From Kribbella steppae (GTDB lineage: Bacteria; Actinomycetota; Actinomycetes; Propionibacteriales; Kribbellaceae): 64,000 bases of DNA. Made by a program: the position numbers and the translations under genes. The notes below the pieces were generated by a model. That model had not been told where the DNA came from and did not search any database. It worked only from the letters and a program-made list of their open reading frames with translations. The stretch lies in the NCBI RefSeq assembly GCF_004342025.1, contig NZ_SLWN01000023.1, forward strand, positions 1 through 64,000, written 5' to 3'. This document shows positions 14,690-22,434 of this stretch, piece by piece (positions within the stretch are counted from its first letter, which is position 1; each line of letters opens with the position of its first letter).

Positions 14690-14917
14690 GTCACGGTCAG
14701 GCACAATGAACTCTGCCGAAGACCGCTGGTCGCTGCTCCCTGAGTAGCTGAAGGTCCCACATTTGAGTGGGCGGCCCGCGCAGGTGACTTGGATAGTGTG
14801 ACAGAAGTATGTTCACGCCCTTGCGCCTGCGCAGGGGCGCTTTCTTTTGAGTGGGGTCGGCCGCCAGTCTCCGGTGATCAAGCCAAACCCTGTGTACGCA
14901 GGGCGGAAGGAGACCCC
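14690..14917 (+). promoter_or_regulatory. rplJ leader with intrinsic-terminator attenuator (L10-leader candidate)
   Basis: The region upstream of rplJ contains the attenuator stem CGCCCTTGCGC (14816-14826)/GCGCAGGGGCG (14829-14839), with one G-U pair, followed by a T-rich tract at 14841-14848. That is unusual for this GC-rich sequence, where most hairpins lack T-runs. rplJL leaders in many bacteria bind L10(L12) to control termination or translation; the segment CCGAAGACCGCTGGTCGC near 14717 resembles the L10 binding region of such leaders. A small hairpin GGAACC/GGTTCC (14670-14686) just upstream may end the MFS gene. Confidence 0.6.
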
Positions 14918-15541
14918 ATGGCGAGGCCGGACAAGGCCGCCGACGTCGCAGAGCTCACGGAGAACTTCCGGAGCTCGAACGGCGCCGTGCTGACCGAGTA
15001 CCGCGGACTCACCGTGGCGCAACTGCGGGAACTGCGCACTGCGCTCGGTGACGACGTGAACTACGCCGTGGTGAAGAACACGCTGACCAAGATCGCGGCC
15101 AAGGACGCCGGCGTCGAGTCGTTCGACTCGCTGCTGCAGGGTCCGTCGGCCATCGCGTTCATCAAGGGCGACCCGGTGGTTGCGGCCAAGGGCCTGCGTG
15201 ACTTCGCCAAGGCGAATCCCCTTCTCGTCATCAAGGGTGGAGTGCTGGAAGGCAAGGCACTCGGCTCTGACGAGATCAACAAGCTCGCTGACCTGGAGTC
15301 GCGTGAGGTCCTCCTCGCGAAGCTCGCAGGTGCGATGAAGGCGGCTCCGCAGCAAGCGGTGTCGCTGTTCGCTGCTCCGCTGTCGCAGGCCGCGCGCCTG
15401 TTCGCGGCGCTGCAGGACAAGCTGCCGGCCGAGGCCGCCCCAGCGCAGGATCAAGGGGCGGACGAGGCGCCGGCCGTGCAGGACACGGTCGAGGCACCTG
15501 CCGAGGCGAGCACCGAGGAGACCGCGCCGGCCGAGAGCTGA
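14918..15541 (+). CDS. rplJ: 50S ribosomal protein L10
   Basis: L10 anchors the L7/L12 stalk on 23S rRNA. The 207-residue protein shows the conserved N-terminus (TEYRGLTVAQLRELRTAL...VVKNTLTKIA) and FIKGDPV region. Its C-terminal helix and a Glu/Ala/Pro-rich tail (about 170-207) are longer than in E. coli (165 residues), as in other Actinobacteria. GGAAGGAG precedes the ATG at 14918. It is followed by rplL after 66 bp, but rplK/rplA are not adjacent, as in mycobacteria. Confidence 0.95.
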   Translation: MARPDKAADVAELTENFRSSNGAVLTEYRGLTVAQLRELRTALGDDVNYAVVKNTLTKIAAKDAGVESFDSLLQGPSAIAFIKGDPVVAAKGLRDFAKANPLLVIKGGVLEGKALGSDEINKLADLESREVLLAKLAGAMKAAPQQAVSLFAAPLSQAARLFAALQDKLPAEAAPAQDQGADEAPAVQDTVEAPAEASTEETAPAES

Positions 15542-15607
15542 CGCAGTCACCCACGCAACACCCATTCAGTGATCACCCAGCAACACATTTACGGAAGGAC
15601 CGCCACC

Positions 15608-15994
15608 ATGGCGAAGCTCAGCACCGAAGAGCTCCTCGGCCAGTTCAAGGAACTGACCCTGCTGGAGCTGTCGGAGTTCGTTAAGGCATTCGAGGAGGAG
15701 TTCGGCGTCACCGCCGCCGCCCCGGTTGCCGTTGCCGCTGCCGCGGGCGCCCCGGCCGCTGCCGCCGAAGAGGCCGTCGAGCAGGACGAGTTCGACGTCG
15801 TCCTCGAGTCGGCCGGCGAGAAGAAGATCCAGGTCATCAAGGAGGTGCGCGGTCTCACCAGCCTTGGTCTGAAGGAGGCCAAGGACCTGGTCGAGGCGGC
15901 CCCGAAGCCGATCCTGGAGAAGGTCGACAAGGCTGCCGCGGAGAAGGCCAAGGAGGCCCTCGAGGGCGCCGGCGCCACCGTCACCCTGAAGTGA
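15608..15994 (+). CDS. rplL: 50S ribosomal protein L7/L12
   Basis: The 128-residue stalk protein recruits GTPase factors. It has the N-terminal dimerisation domain (TEELLGQFKELTLLELSEFVKAFEEEFGV), an Ala-rich hinge (about 38-58) and the factor-binding C-terminal domain (EKKIQVIKEVRGLTSLGLKEAKDLVE). GGAAGGA precedes the ATG at 15608. It is the last gene of the rplJL unit and is followed by two hairpins. Confidence 0.96.
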   Translation: MAKLSTEELLGQFKELTLLELSEFVKAFEEEFGVTAAAPVAVAAAAGAPAAAAEEAVEQDEFDVVLESAGEKKIQVIKEVRGLTSLGLKEAKDLVEAAPKPILEKVDKAAAEKAKEALEGAGATVTLK

Positions 15995-15997
15995 CCC

Positions 15998-16060
15998 GTG
16001 CGGCCTAGCCGCACAACAAGCAGTTCGCCGAAGGGCGGTCCTATCCAGGGCCGCCCTTCG
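15998..16060 (+). terminator. Double hairpin after rplL
   Basis: GTGCGGC/GCCGCAC (15998-16004, 16008-16014) is followed by CGAAGGGCGG (16029-16038)/CCGCCCTTCG (16051-16060), both perfect. The second overlaps the last codons of the convergent PAP2 gene and could serve both directions. Confidence 0.65.
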
Positions 16061-16556
16061 TCACGTTCCGGAGCACGCCGACCCAGGCCAGCGCCCACAG
16101 CCACCCGGCCAGCACGTCGGTCGGGTAGTGCCGTCCGAGTGCCAGTTGCGACCATCCCACCACCAGCAGTACCGCCGCGCCGAGCAGCACAGCCGGCAGC
16201 CGCCGATGCAGGATCAGCACCAGCGCACCGACCAGGGCCGCCGTGTTCGCCGCATGACCACTCGGAAAGCTGTACTCGGACACGTCCGGCGGCAACGGCC
16301 AGACGTCCGGCCGCGATCGGCCGACGAGCTCCTTGAGCAGCGGATTCACCGCCCAGACGACACCGGCTCCGGCCACGAAGAACGCCGCGTCTGCCCACCG
16401 GCGCAGTAAGAGCAGCGCCGCCAGCACGACGAGCGCAACGGCGCCGAGCGGCCCCAGTTCGGTGAGGTCGCTGATGAGCTGGGCAGCCGTTGCGTCCTCG
16501 ACGTGCAGCCAGATCAGGATGTCCCGCTCACCCGTCAGACGCCGATGCGGTGCCAC
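16041..16556 (-). CDS. PAP2-family membrane phosphatase
   Basis: The 171-residue protein has five or so hydrophobic helices and all three phosphatidic-acid-phosphatase type 2 motifs: K75...RP83 (KELVGRSRP), PSGH at 98-101 and GRHYPTD at 141-147, which holds the nucleophilic His. Likely substrates are lipid phosphates or undecaprenyl diphosphate at the outer membrane face. No ATG/GTG exists downstream of the PhoX stop near the N-terminus, so GTG at 16556, with GGGGA upstream and 22-nt overlap with the PhoX gene, is preferred. Confidence 0.8.
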   Translation of the reverse strand: MAPHRRLTGERDILIWLHVEDATAAQLISDLTELGPLGAVALVVLAALLLLRRWADAAFFVAGAGVVWAVNPLLKELVGRSRPDVWPLPPDVSEYSFPSGHAANTAALVGALVLILHRRLPAVLLGAAVLLVVGWSQLALGRHYPTDVLAGWLWALAWVGVLRNVTKGGPG

Positions 16557-17998
16557 GGTCCCCAGATGGCGAACGACATCCCGCGACTGGCCTGGATGTT
16601 GACGAACAGCGTGTGCCCGTCCGGGCTGAACGTGGAACCGGCGAACTCGTCGCCTGACCTGTCCACCCCGGTGCTGCTGGTGAGCCGGTTCAGCGCGATG
16701 TCCCACAGTTGACCACCCCGGGACAGGCCGCGCAGGTAGTTGTCCTGGGTGTTGTCCTCGCAGAGCACCAGGGTTCCGCGCTTGCTGGTCGTCACGTTGT
16801 CCGGGAAGTCCAGCGTCGCCCGGTTCGGCGACTGATAGATCAGCTGCAGCTTCCGGGCCCGGGTGTGATACGCCCAGACCTGGCCGAAGCCGTTGCCGTA
16901 ACCACCGACCGAGTCCGGCCCGGTCTCCGCCGCGCCGCCGCCCTGCGTCGAGCAGAAGTACACGACGTTGTCGTCGTACACCTGGCCTTCCAGCCGGGAG
17001 AAGTACGCCGCACCTTGCGCGCGACCCTGGTCACCGACGTACACGAGCGCCTGGTCGTTCGTCGTCGGCGCGGTCTGCCCCGGGATGTAGGGGAACTTCG
17101 GCGCCGGGTCGTCGATGTCGACCCACGTCACGTCGTACGTCGCCCGTCGTGGCTGCTCGGCCGCGAGGTTCAGGTTCGGACGGCCTTTGACCGCGAGCAT
17201 CTGCAGCCGGCCGCCGTCCTCGATCCGCCCGCGCTTCATCGGGTTCCGGGGCGGGCGGTAGCGGAAGAAGCCGGACGGGAACGCGAAGTTGTCCTCGGTC
17301 AGGTAGAGGTACCCGTCGTGCGGGTCGAACGAGACGGCCTCGTGCGCGAACCGGCCGGCGTGGGTGATCGGCTCGCGGTCGGACTGGCCGCGGGCCGGGA
17401 CCTCGAAGATGAAACCGTGCGGTTTGGTCAGCGCGATGTTCGGCGCCCCGGTGAAGTCGGGGCCGACGTCGGGCCCGTTCACCGTTTCCTCGCAGGTGAT
17501 CCAGCTGCCCCACGGCATGACTCCGCCGCTGCAGTTCATCATCGTGCCGTTCAGGCTGGTGTAGGCGTTGACCACCTGGCCGAACCGGGTCACCTCGACC
17601 GTCGTCGTCCCGCTCTGCGCCATCGCGTCGTACGGCGTACCTGGTCCGAAGGGCGCGCCCGGGTTGTTCACCTCGTGGTTGCGGACGAGCACGATGTTGC
17701 CGTTGCGCCGCTGGAACGCGCCCATGCCGTCGTGCCGCCCGGGCAGGTTGGTGCCGTCGTCCAGGACGACCGGGAACTCCGTGTCGTGGAAGGACCGGTA
17801 CTTGAAGCCTTCCGGCAGGTGCAGCCGGACCTTGCCGTCACGCTGGTCCGGGATCGCCCGCAGCGCCCGGAACGGCGCGCTGCCCTGCGGAGCCGCCACC
17901 GCCTCGCGGGCCACGAAACCCTGGAACGGCCCGCCGGCGAGCATGCCGCCCGCGACCGCCGCGCTTCCTCTGAGGAATGTTCGTCGTTCGATGCTCAT
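16535..17998 (-). CDS. PhoX-family (DUF839) secreted phosphatase
   Basis: The 487-residue protein begins with a Tat signal peptide (ERRTFLRGSAAVAGGML; Arg5-Arg6) ending near an AVA-A site. The mature part carries repeated beta-propeller-like segments of the PhoX/DUF839 family (VLVRNHEVN, GGVMPWGSWITCEET, GRFAHEAVSFDPHDGYLYLTED, LVLCEDNTQDNYLRG). PhoX enzymes are Ca/Fe-dependent alkaline phosphatases exported by Tat. It overlaps the downstream PAP2 gene, so the two phosphatases are likely co-expressed, perhaps under phosphate limitation. Confidence 0.82.
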   Translation of the reverse strand: MSIERRTFLRGSAAVAGGMLAGGPFQGFVAREAVAAPQGSAPFRALRAIPDQRDGKVRLHLPEGFKYRSFHDTEFPVVLDDGTNLPGRHDGMGAFQRRNGNIVLVRNHEVNNPGAPFGPGTPYDAMAQSGTTTVEVTRFGQVVNAYTSLNGTMMNCSGGVMPWGSWITCEETVNGPDVGPDFTGAPNIALTKPHGFIFEVPARGQSDREPITHAGRFAHEAVSFDPHDGYLYLTEDNFAFPSGFFRYRPPRNPMKRGRIEDGGRLQMLAVKGRPNLNLAAEQPRRATYDVTWVDIDDPAPKFPYIPGQTAPTTNDQALVYVGDQGRAQGAAYFSRLEGQVYDDNVVYFCSTQGGGAAETGPDSVGGYGNGFGQVWAYHTRARKLQLIYQSPNRATLDFPDNVTTSKRGTLVLCEDNTQDNYLRGLSRGGQLWDIALNRLTSSTGVDRSGDEFAGSTFSPDGHTLFVNIQASRGMSFAIWGPWHRIGV

Positions 17999-17999
17999 T

Positions 18000-18395
18000 C
18001 GTCCCCTCCTCGGCCTGCGGAAACCCTTGATCGACGCTAGCTTTCGGCCCGGTTTCCGGACAGATCTCGGCCGAAGGGTCGCGGTGTGTGTCGAGTCGTT
18101 TGCGCTGCGATACCAGTTCGGCGGTGGTCGGCGGTGGGGGCGCCGTTCCCGGACCTGGGCAGCCGCTAGGATCACCCGGAGCCGCGTGCCGATCAGCACA
18201 CCGTGATCGGCGTCAGCACAGCGTGACCGGCGTGACCGGAGCGTGACGCATTGGTCACCGTCACTTGACATGCGGGGGTTACACAAAACCGTACTCGTGC
18301 GTAACCTAGGCAACCGCCCCGTCGTTGGAACGGCAGAACGTCGTCGGTCGGGGTCCGTCAGACATCCCGTGAGGAAGACCGATCAGGAGGGCCAG
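18000..18395 (+). promoter_or_regulatory. Upstream region of the mce operon (no gene)
   Basis: No convincing coding sequence is seen in these 396 bp. It contains a 20-bp direct repeat in tandem (18194-18213 and 18214-18233, 18/20 identical, CAGCACASCGTGAYCGGCGT) with a further GTGACCGG/GCGTGAC series to 18247, a TTGACA at 18265-18270, and the inverted repeat GGTTAC (18277-18282)/GTAACC (18301-18306). TTACAC (18279-18284) and TAACCT (18302-18307), 17 bp apart, could be the mce promoter, in which case the inverted repeat overlaps both boxes and may be a repressor site. Confidence 0.45.
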
Positions 18396-19343
18396 GTGGG
18401 CGTAGAAGTCCGCGTCGAAGGTCTCACCAAGTCCTTCGGAAGCCAGCTGATCTGGGGCGACGTGTCCCTGACGCTGCCCGCCGGCGAGATCTGCGTGATG
18501 CTCGGCCCTTCCGGCACCGGGAAGTCCGTATTCCTGAAGACGCTGATCGGCCTGCTCAAGCCGGACAAGGGTCACGTCCACATCGAGGGCACCGATATCG
18601 CCACCTGCAGCGAGCGGTCGCTGTACGAGATCCGCAAGCTGTTCGGGGTGCTGTTCCAGGACGGCGCGATGTTCGGCTCGATGAACCTCTACGACAACGT
18701 CGCCTTCCCGCTGCGCGAGCACACCAAGAAGTCCGAGTCCGAGATCCGCTCCATCGTGATGGAGAAGATGGAGATGGTCGGCCTGGTCGGCGCGGAGCGG
18801 AAGCTGCCCGGCGAGATCTCCGGCGGGATGCGCAAGCGGGCCGGCCTGGCCCGCGCGCTCGTGCTGGAGCCCGAGATCCTGCTGTTCGACGAGCCCGACT
18901 CGGGGCTGGACCCGGTGCGTACGGCGTTCCTGAACCAGCTGATCATCGACCTGAACGAGATGACCCAGGCCACCTGCCTGATCGTCACCCACGACATCAA
19001 CACCGCGCGGACGGTGCCGGACAACATCGGGCTGCTCTATCACCGGCACCTGGCGATGTTCGGCCCGCGGGAGATGCTGCTGTCCAGCGAGGAACCGGTG
19101 GTCCGCCAGTTCCTGAACGCGCAGCGGGTCGGCCCGATCGGCATGTCCGAGGAGAAGGACGCCGACGAACTGGCCCGTGAGGCGGACCAGGAGCTTCCGC
19201 CGCTGCCGCCGATCCCGGTGCAGCAGTTGCCGAGCAGCGGCGTGATCCGGCCGACCCAGCGGCCGCCCGGCGAGTGGTGCCGGGAGAACGGCGTCACCCC
19301 GCCGCCGGGGTCCTTCGCCGCTGACGTGGTGGGGGTTACGTGA
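18396..19343 (+). CDS. MlaF/MceG-like ABC transporter ATPase
   Basis: This 315-residue cytoplasmic ATPase would energise the Mce lipid/steroid importer. Walker A is GPSGTGKS (37-44), the signature is ISGGMRKRAGLARAL (141-155) and Walker B/D-loop is ILLFDEPDSGLDPV (161-174). A Pro/Glu-rich C-terminal extension (about 250-315) resembles the regulatory tail of mycobacterial Mkl/MceG. GTG at 18396 has AGGAGG upstream. It overlaps the first YrbE gene (GTGA). In M. tuberculosis the same ATPase (mkl) lies alone between rplL and rpoB, the identical chromosomal interval. Confidence 0.9.
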   Translation: MGVEVRVEGLTKSFGSQLIWGDVSLTLPAGEICVMLGPSGTGKSVFLKTLIGLLKPDKGHVHIEGTDIATCSERSLYEIRKLFGVLFQDGAMFGSMNLYDNVAFPLREHTKKSESEIRSIVMEKMEMVGLVGAERKLPGEISGGMRKRAGLARALVLEPEILLFDEPDSGLDPVRTAFLNQLIIDLNEMTQATCLIVTHDINTARTVPDNIGLLYHRHLAMFGPREMLLSSEEPVVRQFLNAQRVGPIGMSEEKDADELAREADQELPPLPPIPVQQLPSSGVIRPTQRPPGEWCRENGVTPPPGSFAADVVGVT

Positions 19344-20113
19344 CAGTTTCCGCGACCGCCCCACTGAAGCACGCGGGCTCACTGTTCTCCTTCGCCCTCG
19401 ACACCGCCCGGGCCTCGGTCCGGCGACCGTTCCAGCTGAGGGAGTTCCTCCAGCAGGCCTGGTTCGTCGCCAGCGTGACGATCATCCCGACCGCGCTGGT
19501 CGCCATCCCGTTCGGCGCGGTGATCGCGCTGCAGGTCGGCGGCCTGATCAAGCAGTTCGGCGCCCAGGCCTTCACCGGCTCGGCCGCCGTGCTGGCCGTG
19601 GTCCGGGAGGCGTCGCCGATCGCGACCGCGCTGCTGATCGCCGGCGCCGGTGGTTCGGCGATCTGTGCCGACCTTGGCGCGCGCAAGATCCGCGAGGAAC
19701 TGGACGCGATGATGGTGCTCGGCATCGACCCGATCCAGCGGCTGGTGGTGCCGCGGGTGCTGGCCACGATGCTGGTCGCGTTCTTCCTGAACGGGTTCGT
19801 CAGCGTGGTCGGCGTGATGGGCGGCTATGTCTTCAACGTCGTCCTGCAGGACGGGACACCAGGCAGTTATATAGCCTCGTTCACCGCGCTCGCCCATCTG
19901 CCCGACCTGTGGCAGGGACAGGCGAAGGCGCTGGTGTTCGGATTCATCGCCGCGGTGGTGGCGTCGTACAAGGGGATGAACGCGGGCGGCGGGCCGAAGG
20001 GGGTTGGCGACGCGGTGAACCAGTCCGTCGTCATCACCTTCATGCTGCTGTTCGTCGCGAACTTCTCGATGACGGCGATCTACTTCCAGCTCGTTCCGCC
20101 GAAGGGGGCCTGA
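19340..20113 (+). CDS. YrbE/MlaE-family permease (first)
   Basis: The 257-residue integral membrane protein has about five to six hydrophobic helices and the MlaE signature region (EASPIATALLIAGAGGSAICADLGARKIREELDAMMVLGIDP), whose EE-containing coupling helix contacts the ATPase. It pairs with the second YrbE to form the permease core of the Mce importer. GTG start overlapping the ATPase stop by 4 nt. Confidence 0.9.
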   Translation: MTVSATAPLKHAGSLFSFALDTARASVRRPFQLREFLQQAWFVASVTIIPTALVAIPFGAVIALQVGGLIKQFGAQAFTGSAAVLAVVREASPIATALLIAGAGGSAICADLGARKIREELDAMMVLGIDPIQRLVVPRVLATMLVAFFLNGFVSVVGVMGGYVFNVVLQDGTPGSYIASFTALAHLPDLWQGQAKALVFGFIAAVVASYKGMNAGGGPKGVGDAVNQSVVITFMLLFVANFSMTAIYFQLVPPKGA

Positions 20114-20114
20114 C

Positions 20115-20942
20115 GTGTCGGCCCTCGACGTTCTGGTCAAGAAGCCGCTGCACTCACTCGATCGTTTGGGTGAGCAGCTGTCCTTCTACATCAAGGCGCT
20201 GGCCTGGTCCGGCAAGTCGATCACCCGGTACCGCAAGGAGATCCTGCGGCTGCTGGCCGAGGTGACGCTCGGCACCGGCGCGCTCGCGGTGATCGGCGGC
20301 ACCGTCGGCGTGATCACCTTCCTCGCCTTCTTCACCGGCACCGAGGTGGGCCTGCAGGGCTACTCGGCGCTGAACCAGATCGGTACGTCGGCCTTCGCCG
20401 GCTTCGTCTCGGCGTACATCAACACCCGCGAGATCGGGCCGCTGATCGCCGGGATCGCGCTGGCCGCGACGGTCGGCTGCGGGTTCACCGCCCAACTCGG
20501 CGCGATGCGGATCAGCGAGGAGATCGACGCCCTCGAGGTGATGGCGATCCCGTCGCTGCCGTTCCTGGTCACCACCCGGATCATCGCCGGCCTGGTCGCG
20601 GTCATCCCGCTGTACGTCGTCGGCCTGCTCGCGTCGTACTTCGCCACCCGGCTCACCGTGACCATGTTCTACGGGCAGAGTACGGGGACGTACGACCACT
20701 ACTTCCATCTCTTCCTGCCACCCGGGGACGTGCTGTGGTCGTTCGGGAAGGTGCTCGTCTTCTCCGTCCTGGTCATCCTGGTGCACTGCTACCACGGCTA
20801 CCACGCGACCGGCGGCCCGGCCGGTGTGGGCGTCGCGGTGGGTCGCGCGGTCCGGACCTCCATCGTCGTCATCAACGTCGTCGACCTACTGCTGTCGATG
20901 GCGATCTGGGGTACGACGACCACAGTCAGGCTGGCGGGGTAG
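20115..20942 (+). CDS. YrbE/MlaE-family permease (second)
   Basis: The 275-residue permease has the MlaE core (NTREIGPLIAGIALAATVGCGFTAQLGAMRISEEIDALEVM) and C-terminal helices (GVAVGRAVRTSIVVINVVDLLLSMAIWG). It starts with GTG 1 nt after the first permease. Two unequal YrbE proteins per operon is the rule in actinobacterial mce loci and implies a heterodimeric channel. Confidence 0.9.
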   Translation: MSALDVLVKKPLHSLDRLGEQLSFYIKALAWSGKSITRYRKEILRLLAEVTLGTGALAVIGGTVGVITFLAFFTGTEVGLQGYSALNQIGTSAFAGFVSAYINTREIGPLIAGIALAATVGCGFTAQLGAMRISEEIDALEVMAIPSLPFLVTTRIIAGLVAVIPLYVVGLLASYFATRLTVTMFYGQSTGTYDHYFHLFLPPGDVLWSFGKVLVFSVLVILVHCYHGYHATGGPAGVGVAVGRAVRTSIVVINVVDLLLSMAIWGTTTTVRLAG

Positions 20943-20945
20943 CGC

Positions 20946-22274
20946 ATGACCAGACGTGTACCTCACAAGATCCTCGGCGTCGCGTTCATCGGCGTGCTCT
21001 GCTTCCTGCTCTGGCTGACCTACGCCTTCTACGCCAAGGTCTTCACCAAGACGGTCGAGGTGGAGCTGAAGACCAGCCATATCGGCCTGCAGTTGAACAA
21101 GCACGCGGATGTGAAGCTGCGCGGCATCATCGTCGGCGAGGTCCGCGACGTCTCCACCGACGGCGACGAGGCGACCGTCGAGCTGTCGCTGAAGCCGGAG
21201 CAGGTGGCCGAGATCTCCAGCGCGGTCAGCGCCCGGATCCTGCCGAAGACGCTGTTCGGCGAGAAGTACGTCGCCCTGGTCCCGCCGACCGGTCAACAGG
21301 GCCCGCACATCAAGGCTGGTGACGTGATCTCGCGGGACAAGACCGCGGTCGGCATCGAGATCGAGAAGGTGCTGAACGACGCGCTGCCGCTGCTGCAGGC
21401 GGTCGACCCGGCCGACCTGAACGCCACCCTGAACACGCTGGCCACCGCCCTCGAGGGCCGCGGCACCGAGATCGCCGGCACGCTGACCCAGCTGGACGCG
21501 TACCTGAAGAAGCTGAACCCGAACGTCCCGAAGCTGATGGCCGCGCTGACCAAGCTCACCCAGGTCTCCCAGCTGTACGGCGACGCGACGCCCGACCTGG
21601 TCCGGGCGCTGCGCAACCTGACCATCACCGGCAACACCGTGGTGGAGAAGCAGGTCCAGCTGCAGAAGTTCTTCGTCGACGTCCAGAACCTGTCCAGTAC
21701 GACGAACACCTTCCTCAAGGAGAACGACGACCGGGTCATCCGGCTCGGCGAGGTGAGCCGGCCGGTGCTGGACCTGCTGGAGCGGTACTCCCCGGAGTAC
21801 CCGTGCTTCCTCAAGGTGATGACGGATACCGCGCCGATCCTGAACGACACGTTCCGGGACGGCCGGCTGAACATCAACCTCGAGTTGATCACCAACCAGC
21901 CGACGCCGTACGAGCCGAACGAACTGCCCGCCTACAAGGACCACCGTGGGCCGACCTGTGTCGGGAAGAACTACAGTCACCCGGGGGCCAAGCCGGGTCC
22001 GTACACCCAGGAGAACCCGGCGCCGTACATCACCGGTGAGGACGGCGTGATCGGCGACCACAACAAGAACGAGCGATTCCCCCTGAACCTCCAGTTGAAC
22101 CGGGCCATGCCGGGCTTCGCCATGGACACCCAGGGCGTCGGTACGCCGGCCGAGCAGAAGGTGATCGACTCGGTCGTCGGCCCCGAGATGGGTGTCGCGC
22201 CGTCCGACGTACCGGACCTGACCACCCTGATGGTCGGCCCGCTGCTCCGCGGAGGGCAGGTGAACCTGAGGTGA
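20946..22274 (+). CDS. MCE-family protein (MceA position)
   Basis: The 442-residue protein has one N-terminal transmembrane helix (about 8-30), the MCE domain (about 36-115, with the KLRGIIVGEV turn), a long alpha-helical region that would form the periplasmic needle, and a Pro-rich C-terminus with two Cys (YPCF, PTCVG). Six such proteins assemble into a heterohexameric tube carrying lipids or sterols to the YrbE permeases. Its TGA (22272-22274) lies inside the left arm of a 165-bp hairpin element. Confidence 0.9.
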   Translation: MTRRVPHKILGVAFIGVLCFLLWLTYAFYAKVFTKTVEVELKTSHIGLQLNKHADVKLRGIIVGEVRDVSTDGDEATVELSLKPEQVAEISSAVSARILPKTLFGEKYVALVPPTGQQGPHIKAGDVISRDKTAVGIEIEKVLNDALPLLQAVDPADLNATLNTLATALEGRGTEIAGTLTQLDAYLKKLNPNVPKLMAALTKLTQVSQLYGDATPDLVRALRNLTITGNTVVEKQVQLQKFFVDVQNLSSTTNTFLKENDDRVIRLGEVSRPVLDLLERYSPEYPCFLKVMTDTAPILNDTFRDGRLNINLELITNQPTPYEPNELPAYKDHRGPTCVGKNYSHPGAKPGPYTQENPAPYITGEDGVIGDHNKNERFPLNLQLNRAMPGFAMDTQGVGTPAEQKVIDSVVGPEMGVAPSDVPDLTTLMVGPLLRGGQVNLR

Positions 22275-22433
22275 CCCCCCTCGAATATTTGGCACGCATC
22301 TCCGGCGCCCAGGCGGGCACCTCGCTGCGTTGTCGTCGGGGCACGATGAAACCCGCATCGAGCCCCTCCTCCGCCTTGCGATGCACCCACCTGGACACCG
22401 GAGCTACGCACCAACATCCGAGGGGGGTCACCT
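22269..22433. repeat. 165-bp hairpin-forming element, copy 1
   Basis: The element runs from AGGTGACCCCCCTCG (22269-22283) to its inverse CGAGGGGGGTCACCT (22419-22433). Internally CTCCGG...(22300-22317) pairs with ...CCGGAG (22386-22403) with three C-A mismatches, and an apical stem GGGGCaCGATG/CATCGaGCCCC (22338-22366) closes the structure. It is almost identical to 23477-23639. It contains the stop codon of the MceA-position gene, and its GGGGGG run lies where the MceB-position gene needs a ribosome site. Small ORFs inside have no recognisable protein. Confidence 0.85.
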
Positions 22434-22434
22434 T

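Noticed and set aside
14668..14917. tRNA gene upstream of rplJ (tRNA-Trp is common near secE/nusG/rplK)
   Set aside because: No cloverleaf with a T-loop GTTCGA-type sequence could be found; the region is better explained as a ribosomal leader.
22030..22431. Small proteins encoded within the mce spacer repeats, either strand
   Set aside because: Open frames exist on both strands of both copies, but they are consequences of the repeat's GC content; the substitution pattern favours RNA pairing over protein conservation.
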